A stretch of 64,000 bases of DNA. It comes from Candidatus Mediterraneibacter guildfordensis (GTDB lineage: Bacteria > Bacillota > Clostridia > Lachnospirales > Lachnospiraceae). The notes below the pieces were generated by a model. It saw only the letters and a program-made list of their open reading frames with translations, did no database searches and was not told the DNA's origin. The stretch's first letter is position 1. Every line of letters starts with the position of its first letter. The DNA lies in assembly GCA_019112735.1 (NCBI GenBank), contig DXIS01000004.1, forward strand, positions 1 through 64,000, in the 5' to 3' direction. Shown here piece by piece: positions 11,372-20,509 of this stretch. A program made the position numbers and the translations under genes.

Positions 11372-11871
11372 GGTGTCACCAGCATCCTTTCCGACTCTTT
11401 GCGGGGCACCATGATCGTCCCGTGGTCTTTGTATTTTTTAAGGATAAAATGTGTTGCAGTGCTCAAAACTTCGTCAATCGGCGAAAGTTTCTCCGATACG
11501 AACCTGGACACCTCCTTCAGAGTTCTGCCCTCAAGAGTCACCAGCAGATCGTAGCTTCCGGAAATAAGATAAACTGCGTAGACCTCCGGATAATTATAGA
11601 TCCTCTCCGCGATCCGGTCGAATCCTCTGTCCCGCTGTGGCGTTACCCGAACCTCGATCAGCGCCGTCACCTTTTCCATGCCTGCCCTGTCCCAGTCTAT
11701 GAGCGTATGATAGCCGCATATGATCTTGTCTTTCTCCATCTCCGCCATCTCATTTGCCACATCTGTCTCTTCCACTCCCAGCATAACTGCAAGCTCGCCC
11801 AGATTGACGCGGCTGTTTTTTTCTATATATTTTAAAATCTCAATCCGCAGCGTTTCCTTTTTTTCATTCAT
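11368..11871 (-). CDS. Lrp/AsnC family transcriptional regulator
   Basis: The 167-residue protein has an N-terminal winged helix-turn-helix of AsnC type (about 8-60, with VNLGELAVMLGVEETDVANE) followed by an RAM/AsnC ligand-binding domain (about 70-150, containing VTALIEVRVTPQRDRGFD and YLISGSYDLLVTLEG). Such proteins sense amino acids and form octamers. It overlaps the HypE-like gene upstream and the aminotransferase downstream by 4 bp each, making a coupled trio. It may respond to the amino acid handled by the aminotransferase; that is inference. Confidence 0.92.
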   Translation of the reverse strand: MNEKKETLRIEILKYIEKNSRVNLGELAVMLGVEETDVANEMAEMEKDKIICGYHTLIDWDRAGMEKVTALIEVRVTPQRDRGFDRIAERIYNYPEVYAVYLISGSYDLLVTLEGRTLKEVSRFVSEKLSPIDEVLSTATHFILKKYKDHGTIMVPRKESERMLVTP

Positions 11872-12914
11872 AATATTCCCTCCTGTTTGTCTGTATTATT
11901 TTTGAAAGGCCTTCCTTCCCACCAGCACGCCAGGCTGTCGGGGGCCGGACGGTCCAGATATCTCTTCTCTTCTCCGCTTGTGATCACCCGCGCATTCTGC
12001 GCTTTCGCAATCCCAAGCCTTCCGGCTCGCACTCCCGCCTTTTCCAGTACGTGCATCAGTTCCTCTGCATGATCTGTGGCAACCAGATAGCTGCCCGCCG
12101 ATGTCATCTGGTAAGGATTGATCTGGTAATACTCGCAGATCTCCACCGTTTCCTGTTTCAGCGCCATGGCTTCCATACTCACCTCCAGCCCCGCGCCGGA
12201 GATATCAGCCAGCTCCCAAAGGGCGGCCAGAATCCCTCCGCTGCCAATCTGACGGACAGCCGATACCATAGGTTCCCCACCGGCCGTCCTTTCTTTGCAG
12301 ATATCCGCAATCTGATCCGGCATCACAAGTTCATGCCAAAGTTCCCTGGTCTGTGCAAGGAAACCGGGGACAAATCTCCCGGCAAGTTCCTCCTCCGCCT
12401 CATCCAGGATGCGAAGAGTTCCCTCCAGGCCCGCATAGCCGCAGAGCAGGATCTCCTGCCCCGGGCTCATGCCTCCGGTGATCCCGCCGCAAAATGTTGT
12501 GCCCGCAGATACCGCCAGCGCCACGGTTCTCTGCACCGCACTGTTCGCTTCCCCCTGAAAACAGGTAAGCTCCGTCCCCGTCTGCCCGCAGATATCCTGC
12601 GCCGCCTCCGCTGCGGCAGAGAGCATATCCTCCGGGACATCACCCGGAAACAGGATACGCAGGGATATGCCCCGGGGAGAGACTCCTCTGGCCGCAAGAT
12701 TTCCCGCCGCCTGAAGAGCCGCATACCAGACTGTCCGGGGCGAATCCCCCACAGCCGCCGCATCACTCCAGATAACTGCACCGTCCGGCCCGGCCGGAAT
12801 CCCCGAACAGTTTTCCTCCGGTGAAGGAACAAAAAGTGTTCCGCTGCGCTCTTTATGGATTTTTTTCCTGATAAAACGGTTCCACGCCGTCTGTGTGATC
12901 TTCCCAGGTCTCAT
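11868..12914 (-). CDS. HypE/AIR-synthase-like protein
   Basis: The 348-residue protein resembles the AIR synthase/HypE/ThiL/SelD ATP-binding superfamily. There is an N-terminal dimerisation half with the conserved VGDSPRTVWYAALQAAGNLAARG-type stretch and a C-terminal half with RQIGSGGILAALWELADISG and YLVATDHAEELMHVLEKAG. Hydrogenase maturation genes (hypA-D, hypF) are not nearby, so a role in hydrogenase assembly is not supported here. It overlaps VanW upstream and Lrp downstream by 4 bp. The function is unknown; the family would suggest ATP-dependent dehydration or phosphorylation of a small or thiocarboxamide substrate. Confidence 0.75.
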   Translation of the reverse strand: MRPGKITQTAWNRFIRKKIHKERSGTLFVPSPEENCSGIPAGPDGAVIWSDAAAVGDSPRTVWYAALQAAGNLAARGVSPRGISLRILFPGDVPEDMLSAAAEAAQDICGQTGTELTCFQGEANSAVQRTVALAVSAGTTFCGGITGGMSPGQEILLCGYAGLEGTLRILDEAEEELAGRFVPGFLAQTRELWHELVMPDQIADICKERTAGGEPMVSAVRQIGSGGILAALWELADISGAGLEVSMEAMALKQETVEICEYYQINPYQMTSAGSYLVATDHAEELMHVLEKAGVRAGRLGIAKAQNARVITSGEEKRYLDRPAPDSLACWWEGRPFKNNTDKQEGIL

Positions 12915-14452
12915 AACTCTCCTTGCTGCTCTTCATCCGCCTGCGCGCGGCTCTCTGCAATTTCAGCCATCGCTTTCTCAATCTTTTCCAGATCCTGCGT
13001 TTCAATGGCCGCTTTCATCTTCTCTGTCTCCTCTGCATCTTCCGACGCCGTACCCACCGCCACCTTCCGGTCTGTGGCCAGATAATAGCTGTCATTTATA
13101 ATATCCCGGCTTATCTCTTCGCCATTTTCCGTAACTACTTTCCACAGCCGGGCCGAACGTCCCTGCTTCCCCTCGCTTTCCGTGTACATGGTGCCGATGC
13201 TTTCATCCACTGCAATATAATCCGTCTCATCCGGCTCCACCATCTCTACAGTTTCGCTCTCATATTCCACCGTACGCCCGGAAACTCTGGATTCTTTTCC
13301 ATAGATATTAAACGTAAGCGTTCCGTCCGCCGCTGCCCCCTCAATATAGATCGGGTTTTCCAGGTTGTTCCTGAATTTCAGATCTTTTAGTCCTTCTGCG
13401 ATCGCAGCATCCCTGGAAGGATCCACGTACCCTACCATCATAGAATGCTCATGTCTTTCCGTAATCTCAATCTCTGCGTACAGCAGAGCATTGTACAGTG
13501 TTGTAGATACCTGGCAGATGCCTCCGCCCATTGACTCCACCACTTCATTGCCCGCATAGGAAGGCGCATTTTCATATCCGTTTTCCGGGGTATAGGGTGA
13601 CAAAAGTTCATTCACCGATATTTCTTCCCCTGGCCGGATCAAAATACCGTCAATATGGCCGGCCCCTGATTCAACATTTTTCTTTCTCGCTTCCGAGCTG
13701 GTCCCATAATTTGTACTGTAGGTCCCAAGCACATCCGTGATCTCCTGAAGATCCTCCTCTGTAATATCAGCCTGCACCTGATCAAGGACCGCCTGTACCC
13801 GGCCGCCTTCTTTCTTCCATCCTTCTCCCAGAAATTCATTAAGCTCAGCCGCCGTCTCCTTCAGGTTCAGCGCCTCACCCGGTTCATCGCCTATCACGGC
13901 GGTTACGCCGTCCTGCTGTGTAAGCGCGGCATTTTGCGGACTGTTGAGCAGCCCGTCTGTACGTGCCAGAAGCACCTCCCCTACGGATTCCTCTGTAACC
14001 TGATACTGGATCGGAAACCGCTTCTGCTCTCCCTTTTCAGACGCTTTCAGAATCTTGTAAGCTTCGACCCTGCTTCCCTTTTTCCCGTAATCCACAGCCT
14101 GGCCTATAATCTTATCCAGCTCTTTTACCGAGAGCCCGAGTTCCTTCAGCGTAGCCCTTGCCTCGCGGCCGTCTCCGAGATCAAAAATGATCAGTTCGCC
14201 GGAAATCTGCTCTGTATCTGCCCCGACCGCAGCCTCTGCCTCTTCCGCCGTCATACCGGATACGTCAGTATCCCCGATAAATACCCCGTCAATAATAATA
14301 TCCGGCTCGTACTGTTCCAAAGTGCGGCGAAGCATGCTGTTTATAAAAATGATGACAAGAAAAGCAGCGGCAGCCACACAAACGCCGCAAATGACCGCTT
14401 TCCTCCGCGCTTTTTTTATACGCACATCTCGTTTCTGCTTCTTCCTGTTCAT
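12911..14452 (-). CDS. VanW family cell-wall-associated protein
   Basis: The 513-residue protein has a basic N-terminus, one transmembrane segment (about residues 17-40), a peptidoglycan-binding-4-like region (about 45-215), and a VanW domain (about 245-390) with the signature MGGGICQVSTTLYNALL and HEHSMMVGYVDPSRDA. It is therefore anchored in the membrane with its bulk outside. VanW proteins occur in some vancomycin-resistance clusters but have no established biochemical function and are common in clostridial genomes; no resistance genes lie nearby. The stop codon overlaps the HypE-like gene by 4 bp. Confidence 0.9.
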   Translation of the reverse strand: MNRKKQKRDVRIKKARRKAVICGVCVAAAAFLVIIFINSMLRRTLEQYEPDIIIDGVFIGDTDVSGMTAEEAEAAVGADTEQISGELIIFDLGDGREARATLKELGLSVKELDKIIGQAVDYGKKGSRVEAYKILKASEKGEQKRFPIQYQVTEESVGEVLLARTDGLLNSPQNAALTQQDGVTAVIGDEPGEALNLKETAAELNEFLGEGWKKEGGRVQAVLDQVQADITEEDLQEITDVLGTYSTNYGTSSEARKKNVESGAGHIDGILIRPGEEISVNELLSPYTPENGYENAPSYAGNEVVESMGGGICQVSTTLYNALLYAEIEITERHEHSMMVGYVDPSRDAAIAEGLKDLKFRNNLENPIYIEGAAADGTLTFNIYGKESRVSGRTVEYESETVEMVEPDETDYIAVDESIGTMYTESEGKQGRSARLWKVVTENGEEISRDIINDSYYLATDRKVAVGTASEDAEETEKMKAAIETQDLEKIEKAMAEIAESRAQADEEQQGEL

Positions 14453-14509
14453 ACTCTGTCAGTTCCACCCTGCTTCCTCATCTTCCGCCTGCCACAGGCG
14501 GATTTCTTT

Positions 14510-14611
14510 TTAAACAATATATGGGATCACCATTGTAATTATCATTGCAGCAACGATCGCTATGATCAGAATCGATATAATACGTCTGACTTTTTTATCA
14601 TAGAAATTCAT
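14510..14611 (-). CDS. 33-residue single-span membrane peptide
   Basis: A short ORF begins MNFYDKKVRRIISILIIAIV and continues with a hydrophobic stretch to its end, giving a basic N-terminus and one transmembrane helix of about 20 residues. The ATG lies two bases beyond the TGA of the radical SAM gene, and AAAGGA inside the end of that gene is a suitable ribosome binding site, so translation is probably coupled. The reading frame fills the otherwise empty gap before VanW. Very short membrane proteins with this N-terminal pattern recur in Lachnospiraceae; the function is unknown. Confidence 0.7.
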   Translation of the reverse strand: MNFYDKKVRRIISILIIAIVAAMIITMVIPYIV

Positions 14612-14612
14612 T

Positions 14613-16457
14613 TCATTGTCCTTTCATTTCAAGACTCGCCGGGAGTCCGTTCCCGTCTTTTAAACTGTCAATGCAGAAAACTGCCGCATCCCCTGTCAGC
14701 CTGTCCCGGCCGCGGTAGTCAAACAGCAGGAGCCTGCCGCCGATCCTCTCCAGATGAGTCATCTTGCGCAGCTGATTTCTGTCATATCCTTCGTATCCTT
14801 TCAGATACCGGAATTCCTCGGCCTCTCTCTTATAAAATTCTGCAGTCTCTTCCCTGGACACACTGCTCTCTCCGATAAAATCAGGCCGGTTTCTCACATT
14901 ATCCCTCAAATACATGTCCAATGTCAACCACTCCCGGTATTCTTCCGTTTTTTTCGTTCCCGCTCCCACATATTCTTCTATAAAACAGAAAAGGATCTCA
15001 TATCGGGCAAGACGCGAATGGCTGACTTTAAAATATCCCTTTTTTTCATAATAATCCGCCAGCGCTTCATACATGGAAAATGCGCCGGAAAATTCTTTCT
15101 CTGCCTGTTCCATCGTGTTTCTGAACTGTCCGCTGTTGTAATAGACCTCCACCATCTCCTCGATTCCTTTGAGCCGGATCACATCGGCATAGGAAAGCCA
15201 TGTCGTAGACAGCACTTCATACGGCGGACGATCCTGATATACCAGGCCGTAATCTCCTGCCTTCTCATACATCAGCGATCCTTTAAGCACCTTCAGGAAC
15301 CCAAGCTGCAGCTGATCCGGCTGCATGGCGTAAACACGGTTAAAGGAGCGCTCAAAACTCCCATAGTCCTCATACGGAAGCCCTGCGATCAGGTCGAGAT
15401 GCTGGTGCACATTTCGCTTTTCCCTGACCTCCGCCACGGTGCGCTCCACTTTTTCCAGATCCATCTTCCTCTTTATCTCACAGATCGTCCTGTCGTTTGC
15501 AGACTGAACGCCGATCTCAAGCTGGATCAGCCCCGGACGCATACTGCGGATCAGTCTGATCTCTTCCTCATTGAGAAGATCCGCTCCTATCTCAAAGTGG
15601 AAGTTGGTAATGCCTTTGTCATGCTCCTTGATATACCGCCACACTGTCATAGCATGGTCATGCCGGCAGTTAAAAGTACGGTCCACAAATTTCACCTGAG
15701 GGACTTCATGATCAATAAAAAACTGCAGTTCCCGTTTCACCAGTTCAGGATCTCGGAATCGAAGACATCTGTCTATAGAAGAAAGACAGTAACTGCACGA
15801 AAACGGGCAGCCCCGGCTGGATTCATAGTAAATAATGCGGTTCTTAAAATCTTCGATATGACCGTATGCAAAGGGCACTGTGCTCAGATCAAGGGCCGGA
15901 CGGGGCGGTGTCTGGCCGATCGTTCCATCCACTTTCCGGTATGCGATCCCACGGATGTGTTCCAGGCTCCGGCCGCTTAAGGCCGTTATGCCGCCGTCTC
16001 TTCCCTGTCCTTTTTCCTCCCCGCTGCCGCGCAGCCCCTCTGCCTCAGCATCAGAAGTTTTCCCGGTGCCAGAATGATAATATTCCATCAGCTCAAGAAA
16101 TGTCTCCTCGCCCTCCCCGCACATAATACCTGCAACTGCTGCATATTCCTCAAGCAGTTCCCGGGCGCTGTACGAGACCTCCGGCCCGCCCAGCCATATA
16201 GCCGTGTAAGGCAGAACTTTCGGAAGTTCTGTGACGATCTGCTTTATATAACTTATATTCCACAGATAACAGGACAAACAAAGGATATCAGGACTGTGCT
16301 TATAGAGATCCATCAGGATCTCATCCACTGTCTGGTTTATCGTATATTCGGCGATCTGAATCTCACCTTCATATTTATGCGCATACGCCCTCAGACTGTA
16401 CACAGCAAGATTTGAATGGATATATTTTGCATTTACCGCCGCTAAAAGAATCTTCAT
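14613..16457 (-). CDS. B12-binding-domain radical SAM protein (DUF4080 type)
   Basis: The 614-residue protein has an N-terminal cobalamin-binding-like domain (about 1-140, KILLAAVNAKYIHSNLAVYS), a radical SAM domain with the cluster motif SSRGCPFSCSYCLSS (CxxxCxxC), and a C-terminal region typical of DUF4080. Enzymes of this class use a [4Fe-4S] cluster and SAM, with cobalamin, for radical reactions; the substrate of this family is unknown. The preferred start is ATG at 16457, with AAAGGTG upstream, because the longer ORF start at 16490 would lie within or before the predicted -10 element. Confidence 0.9.
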   Translation of the reverse strand: MKILLAAVNAKYIHSNLAVYSLRAYAHKYEGEIQIAEYTINQTVDEILMDLYKHSPDILCLSCYLWNISYIKQIVTELPKVLPYTAIWLGGPEVSYSARELLEEYAAVAGIMCGEGEETFLELMEYYHSGTGKTSDAEAEGLRGSGEEKGQGRDGGITALSGRSLEHIRGIAYRKVDGTIGQTPPRPALDLSTVPFAYGHIEDFKNRIIYYESSRGCPFSCSYCLSSIDRCLRFRDPELVKRELQFFIDHEVPQVKFVDRTFNCRHDHAMTVWRYIKEHDKGITNFHFEIGADLLNEEEIRLIRSMRPGLIQLEIGVQSANDRTICEIKRKMDLEKVERTVAEVREKRNVHQHLDLIAGLPYEDYGSFERSFNRVYAMQPDQLQLGFLKVLKGSLMYEKAGDYGLVYQDRPPYEVLSTTWLSYADVIRLKGIEEMVEVYYNSGQFRNTMEQAEKEFSGAFSMYEALADYYEKKGYFKVSHSRLARYEILFCFIEEYVGAGTKKTEEYREWLTLDMYLRDNVRNRPDFIGESSVSREETAEFYKREAEEFRYLKGYEGYDRNQLRKMTHLERIGGRLLLFDYRGRDRLTGDAAVFCIDSLKDGNGLPASLEMKGQ

Positions 16458-16477
16458 ATTCATCACCTTTTCCGACC

Positions 16478-16506
16478 ATTTTATCATCAATTATGCATTT
16501 CGGCAA
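16478..16506 (-). promoter_or_regulatory. Predicted promoter of the radical SAM-to-trmL operon
   Basis: On the minus strand TTGCCG (16501-16506) is separated by 17 bp from TAAAAT (16478-16483). It fires leftward, back to back with the SRP RNA promoter 20 bp away. The short distance to the 16457 start codon supports the internal start chosen for the radical SAM protein. Confidence 0.6.
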
Positions 16507-16525
16507 TTTGTTTTCCCGGCATCCG

Positions 16526-16554
16526 TTGACAATTCCCTTAAAACCATGTAAAAT
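16526..16554 (+). promoter_or_regulatory. Strong promoter of the SRP RNA gene
   Basis: Consensus TTGACA at 16526-16531, a 17-bp spacer and TAAAAT at 16549-16554 give a near-ideal housekeeping promoter. The RNA would begin about 7 bases further on, at 16561, exactly where the terminal stem of the SRP RNA starts. Confidence 0.9.
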
Positions 16555-16560
16555 GAAGAC

Positions 16561-16822
16561 TCGTGCAGCCGGGGTGTTAGCGGTACCTTGTACCTGCAAT
16601 CCGCTATAGCAGGGGTGATATTGCGCGGAGGGCGGCAGTCTGCAGAGCTGCCCCCGGTAAGTGGCGTTGATGTTTGGGTCTTACGCGACGGGAACCTGTG
16701 AACCGTGTCAGGCCGGGAACGGAGCAGCACTAAGCAGGAGCTTCCGGGTGCCGTGAGGGCGCCTGGGCTGAGTTAACTGCCGGGGTAACGTCTGTGGATC
16801 ATGTTCGAAGCGCAATGCACGA
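16561..16822 (+). ncRNA. ffs: Signal recognition particle RNA, long form with Alu domain
   Basis: The RNA component of the signal recognition particle binds Ffh and targets membrane and secreted proteins co-translationally. The terminal stem is formed by TCGTGCA (16561-16567) and TGCACGA (16816-16822). The 5' Alu region has the conserved block GGTGTTAGCGGTACCTTGTA and the helix partners GGCGTTGATGTTTGGGTC. Domain IV, the Ffh site, is seen around 16700-16740 with GTGAACCGTGTCAGGC and GAGCAGCACTAAGCAG. The size of about 262 nt matches the Bacillus/Clostridium type rather than the short 4.5S RNA of Proteobacteria. Confidence 0.95.
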
Positions 16823-16925
16823 AAAAAGAATAGCAGATAACTGGTTTTATTGGAAACGAAACATTCTCCTGAATGATAACGAACAACACATTTTTCTGTC
16901 GGATATCATTTAAGGAGGATTTTTT

Positions 16926-17399
16926 ATGCCCAAAACTAAATTTCAGGAAATAGTTTTTACGATACTTATGGTGTTTGTCATGGTCTATGCCATGATCTGT
17001 TACAACATCGCCCTTAATATCGGCGGACTGGACAGCAGTGTATTTCTGTCTGCGTTCCATGAACTGATCATCATGGCGCCGGTCGCTTTTATCCTTGATT
17101 TCTTCCTCGTGGGTCACATGGCAAAACGCGCCGCATTCCGGATCGTTGACCCGCGAAAAGAGAATCCGTTCCATCTGATACTGGCCATTTCCGCTGTATC
17201 TGTCATGTGGATGTGCCCTCTTATGAGTCTGGTTGCGACCATCCTGTTTAAAAATGCAGGCAGTGAGTTTATCGCCGTCTGGCTGCAGACAACAGTCTTC
17301 AATTTCCCGATGGCGTTCTTCTGGCAGATGTGCTATGCAGGACCGTTTGTGCGGTTCCTGTTCAGACAGATATTCCGTGAAAAAGAAACTGTTTCATAA
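16926..17399 (+). CDS. DUF2798 family membrane protein
   Basis: The 157-residue protein has four hydrophobic segments (about 8-30, 42-65, 83-107, 118-142), arranged as the two-fold repeat of DUF2798. A strong AAGGAGG lies 8 bp before the ATG. It is a single-gene unit between the SRP RNA and the convergent alpha-galactosidase operon. No biochemical role is established for the family; the call rests on length, topology and the pattern FHELIIMAPVAFILDFFLVG. Confidence 0.75.
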   Translation: MPKTKFQEIVFTILMVFVMVYAMICYNIALNIGGLDSSVFLSAFHELIIMAPVAFILDFFLVGHMAKRAAFRIVDPRKENPFHLILAISAVSVMWMCPLMSLVATILFKNAGSEFIAVWLQTTVFNFPMAFFWQMCYAGPFVRFLFRQIFREKETVS

Positions 17400-17419
17400 T
17401 GCAAAATAGTTTCACATAT

Positions 17420-17494
17420 AAGCCACTTATGCAAAACAGCCCGGCAGCTGCTCCCTTTTCGGGAACAGCCCCGGGCTGTCCTGCATAAGCGGTT
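17420..17494. terminator. Long bidirectional hairpin between convergent genes
   Basis: A long imperfect inverted repeat: the outer arms AGCCACTTATGCA and TGCATAAGCGG match with one or two changes, and the inner arms ACAGCCCGG and CCGGGCTGT are perfect. It fills the 93-bp gap between the ends of the DUF2798 gene and the alpha-galactosidase gene and can end transcription from both sides. T tracts are short, so strength comes mainly from the long stem. Confidence 0.7.
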
Positions 17495-19658
17495 ATTGTG
17501 CTCTTAGATGGAGCTGCCATGCCTTATACTCACCCGGTACGACCGGCATCGGGTATCCGGCATGCATCAGCACTGCCCCGCTGTATGTTTTCCCTGTCTC
17601 TTCACAGTGATACATCCTGTCACTTCTGAGACCTTTTATCTTTATATAAGTAGTAGGCTCATTTCCATGGCTGTCAAGCGATACGATGCTTACAAGCGCC
17701 TCGTTTTTGTCTTTGCTCACAAACGCCCACGCCGCTGCTTCTGTGTCTTTCCCCGGGGTATGCAGTCTGAAATAATCCCCGTTCAGCATCAGATGTTCAT
17801 TTTCTTTATACATTCTGACCTGTTCTCTCACCTCAGCCTTTTCTTCATCCGTCAGCCTGCCCGGATCCAGTTCATAACCGAAGCTGCCGCCCATGGCGAC
17901 AATCCCTCTGGTCCTGAAATCGACCGTCCGGCCAGTCTGATGGTTCGGCACCGCCGATACATGGGAACCGATCGTACACGGCGGATAACAGAAGCTTGTC
18001 CCGTGGTGGATCCGGATCCGCTCGATGGCGTCTGTGTCATCACTGCACCAGATCTGCGGCGTATAGTACAGCATGCCCATGTCGAACCTGCCTCCGCCGC
18101 CGCTGCATCCCTCGATCAACATATCGGGCCACCGCCGGTTCATCCGCTCTAGGAAATCATAGACGCCGAGCATATATTCATACATGATCTTTCCGTAGTT
18201 CTGGCAGCCTTCCACAGCGGTAAATACATCACAGATGCTGCGGTTATAGTCCATTTTGATATACTCTACATTTGCCCCGTCTATGACCTTTGCAATACTG
18301 TTGAAAATGTAATCTACGACTTCTTTTCTGGAAAAGTCAAGGACAAGCTGGTTGCGGCAGCGCACCGGCTTTTTCCCCGGAATGACAAACGCCCAGTCCG
18401 GATGCTCCCGGTAAAGATCACTGTCTTCGTTGACCATCTCCGGCTCGATCCACAGACCGAACTTCAGTCCCATTGCATTCACTGCATCCGAGATCCGTTT
18501 CAGCGGCCCGCCCAGCTTCTTCTCATTAACAACCCAGTCGCCCAGACCGCTGTTGTCCGTATCGCGGCTTCCGAACCAGCCGTCATCCAGCACGAACATA
18601 TCCAGTCCCAGATCGGCCGCCTGCCGGGCGATCTCAATGAGTTTATCTCCGGTAAAATCAAGATATGTACCCTCCCAGTTGTTGATCAATACCGGCCGAC
18701 TGGCTTTTTTATATTTTCCCCTGCAGATATGTTCTCTGATCAGGTCGTGATAAATATGCGACAACGCCGTCAGGCCTTCTGATGTATAGGCCATCACCGC
18801 CTCCGGGCTGTAGAATGTCTCATCCGGCTTCAGCGGCCAGTCAAACATCTCCTCCGGGATCCCCATCTGGATCCGCGTCTGGTTATGCTGATCCCGTTCC
18901 GCTTCGAAAGTAAAATTGCCGCTGTACACAAAGCCCAGCCCATAACAGGAACCGCGCTCTTCCACAGTATCCTTGTCCGCCAGGATAAAAAACGGATTGT
19001 GCTGGTGTCCCGACATTCCCCTGCGGCTTCCGAACTGCTGATTTCCGTGGATCACCGGGGCCCGCTCCATATTCCGTTCCATCATATGTCTTCCGTAGAA
19101 ATGCAGCAGATCATACTCCCCTCCCTGGAAGTCAATGCATGTGCTGTATACTTTATCAAGGAATACCATGTCGCGTCCTCTGTTGGTCACAGCCACACTC
19201 CTCGTGATCACATCCTGTTCCGGCAGCACTCCGTACCGGAGCACAACCTCCAGGCTCAGGCGCTCATCTTCCAGTGTGATCTCGGCGGTGTACGCTTCCT
19301 TCTCACCGGCATATACAGCCGGAAGTCCGGGGATGCTGTATTTCCCGTTTTTTATCTCAAAATCCCGGAATCTCAGGTCCGCACCGAACACACCTCTGTT
19401 ATCCCTTGCATTAAATGCCGGGCTGCGGAAATCGCCGTTCCCGTAACACGGATATTCCAGCGGCACCACATCCGGAGAAAACGCCCGGTCCATCCCGGCA
19501 TCATAAGGATTGCCGGCAAACCCCCTGTCCCGGACATCGAGCAGAAAGCTCATATCGCCTTCCGCCCTTGGCCCGTAATATAAATGCATCAGAAAGCCCA
19601 TCTCATTTACGCCCATCTGATAAGTCGTATTCTTTGTCTGCAATGTAATGAGTTTCAT
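17493..19658 (-). CDS. Alpha-galactosidase, GH36
   Basis: This enzyme hydrolyses terminal alpha-1,6-galactose from melibiose, raffinose and stachyose. The 721-residue protein has the N-terminal beta-sandwich (about 1-310) and the (beta/alpha)8 domain with NNWEGTYLDF, VLDDGWFG and GLWIEPEMVN. The catalytic nucleophile is D470 in KMDYNR, and the acid/base lies in SDDTD at 539-543. There is no signal peptide, so it acts in the cytoplasm on imported sugar. It is the last gene of the operon after two ABC permeases and a binding protein. Confidence 0.96.
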   Translation of the reverse strand: MKLITLQTKNTTYQMGVNEMGFLMHLYYGPRAEGDMSFLLDVRDRGFAGNPYDAGMDRAFSPDVVPLEYPCYGNGDFRSPAFNARDNRGVFGADLRFRDFEIKNGKYSIPGLPAVYAGEKEAYTAEITLEDERLSLEVVLRYGVLPEQDVITRSVAVTNRGRDMVFLDKVYSTCIDFQGGEYDLLHFYGRHMMERNMERAPVIHGNQQFGSRRGMSGHQHNPFFILADKDTVEERGSCYGLGFVYSGNFTFEAERDQHNQTRIQMGIPEEMFDWPLKPDETFYSPEAVMAYTSEGLTALSHIYHDLIREHICRGKYKKASRPVLINNWEGTYLDFTGDKLIEIARQAADLGLDMFVLDDGWFGSRDTDNSGLGDWVVNEKKLGGPLKRISDAVNAMGLKFGLWIEPEMVNEDSDLYREHPDWAFVIPGKKPVRCRNQLVLDFSRKEVVDYIFNSIAKVIDGANVEYIKMDYNRSICDVFTAVEGCQNYGKIMYEYMLGVYDFLERMNRRWPDMLIEGCSGGGGRFDMGMLYYTPQIWCSDDTDAIERIRIHHGTSFCYPPCTIGSHVSAVPNHQTGRTVDFRTRGIVAMGGSFGYELDPGRLTDEEKAEVREQVRMYKENEHLMLNGDYFRLHTPGKDTEAAAWAFVSKDKNEALVSIVSLDSHGNEPTTYIKIKGLRSDRMYHCEETGKTYSGAVLMHAGYPMPVVPGEYKAWQLHLRAQ

Positions 19659-19672
19659 AAGCTTGTTCCTTT

Positions 19673-20497
19673 CTATTTTCCTCCTGTCATGGCCACGCCT
19701 TCGATGAACTGTTTCTGGAAGATCAGATACAGGATAACCATCGGCAGCATCGCGAACAGAGAACCTGCCATCAGTACCGGATAATTGGTGCTGGACAGAC
19801 TGTTCAGCGTAGAGAGGCCGGCTGACAGCGTCGTTGAATTAATATTAGTATTGGCAACCAGCGGCCACATCAGGTCTGCATATGCAAATACAGCCGTAAA
19901 TACTGTTAATGCCGCCACAGAAGATTTTGTCAGCGGGAACAGGATCTTCGTGAACGTCTGCCACCTCGTACAGCCGTCCAGATAAGCCGCTTCAGAAATT
20001 TCATCCGGGATCCCCATATAGGCCTGTCTCAGGAAAAATGTACCGAACGCACTCACAAGCCCCGGAAATACCAGAGAGAAAATAGAGTCCGTCAATCCCA
20101 GTCCGGCCACCATCTCATACTGCGGGATGATAAAGATCTGGCCCGGGATCATCTGCTGGACAATAACCAGTGTAAACAGGATATTTTTCCCTTTAAAATT
20201 CAGTTTCGCAAATGCATACCCCGCCATGGAGCTGAACGCCACCGCGCACAGCACACGGAACAGGATCATCAGCCCGGTGTTCAGGTACAGATGCCCGAAC
20301 GGCAGCAGGTCAAACACTTTCGTGAATGACGAAAAATCCCAGTGCTCCGGAAGGATGGTCGGCGGCACCTGCAGAACCTCCGCATTTGTCTTTACCGCTG
20401 TAAGCACCATCCAGATAAACGGAAATATCATAATAAGAGAGCCGATGATCAGAACCGCATACAGTAAAATCGTTGAAATTGTTTTTTTCTTCTTCAT
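19673..20497 (-). CDS. Sugar ABC transporter permease, MalG type
   Basis: One of two membrane subunits of a CUT1-family carbohydrate importer. The 274-residue protein has six hydrophobic segments and the permease EAA loop EAAYLDGCTRWQTFTKILFP (about 185-204), which contacts the ATPase. No ATP-binding subunit is encoded next to it; CUT1 systems in Firmicutes often share one MsmK-type ATPase encoded elsewhere. It starts 12 bp after the MalF-type gene ends and is followed 14 bp later by the alpha-galactosidase, supporting alpha-galactosides as substrate. Confidence 0.95.
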   Translation of the reverse strand: MKKKKTISTILLYAVLIIGSLIMIFPFIWMVLTAVKTNAEVLQVPPTILPEHWDFSSFTKVFDLLPFGHLYLNTGLMILFRVLCAVAFSSMAGYAFAKLNFKGKNILFTLVIVQQMIPGQIFIIPQYEMVAGLGLTDSIFSLVFPGLVSAFGTFFLRQAYMGIPDEISEAAYLDGCTRWQTFTKILFPLTKSSVAALTVFTAVFAYADLMWPLVANTNINSTTLSAGLSTLNSLSSTNYPVLMAGSLFAMLPMVILYLIFQKQFIEGVAMTGGK

Positions 20498-20509
20498 ACC
20501 ATCCGCCTC

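Noticed and set aside
12911-14452. Vancomycin resistance from VanW (and VanY at 28814-29644)
   Set aside because: No VanR/S, VanH, ligase or VanX genes are present; both families are common housekeeping genes in Clostridia.
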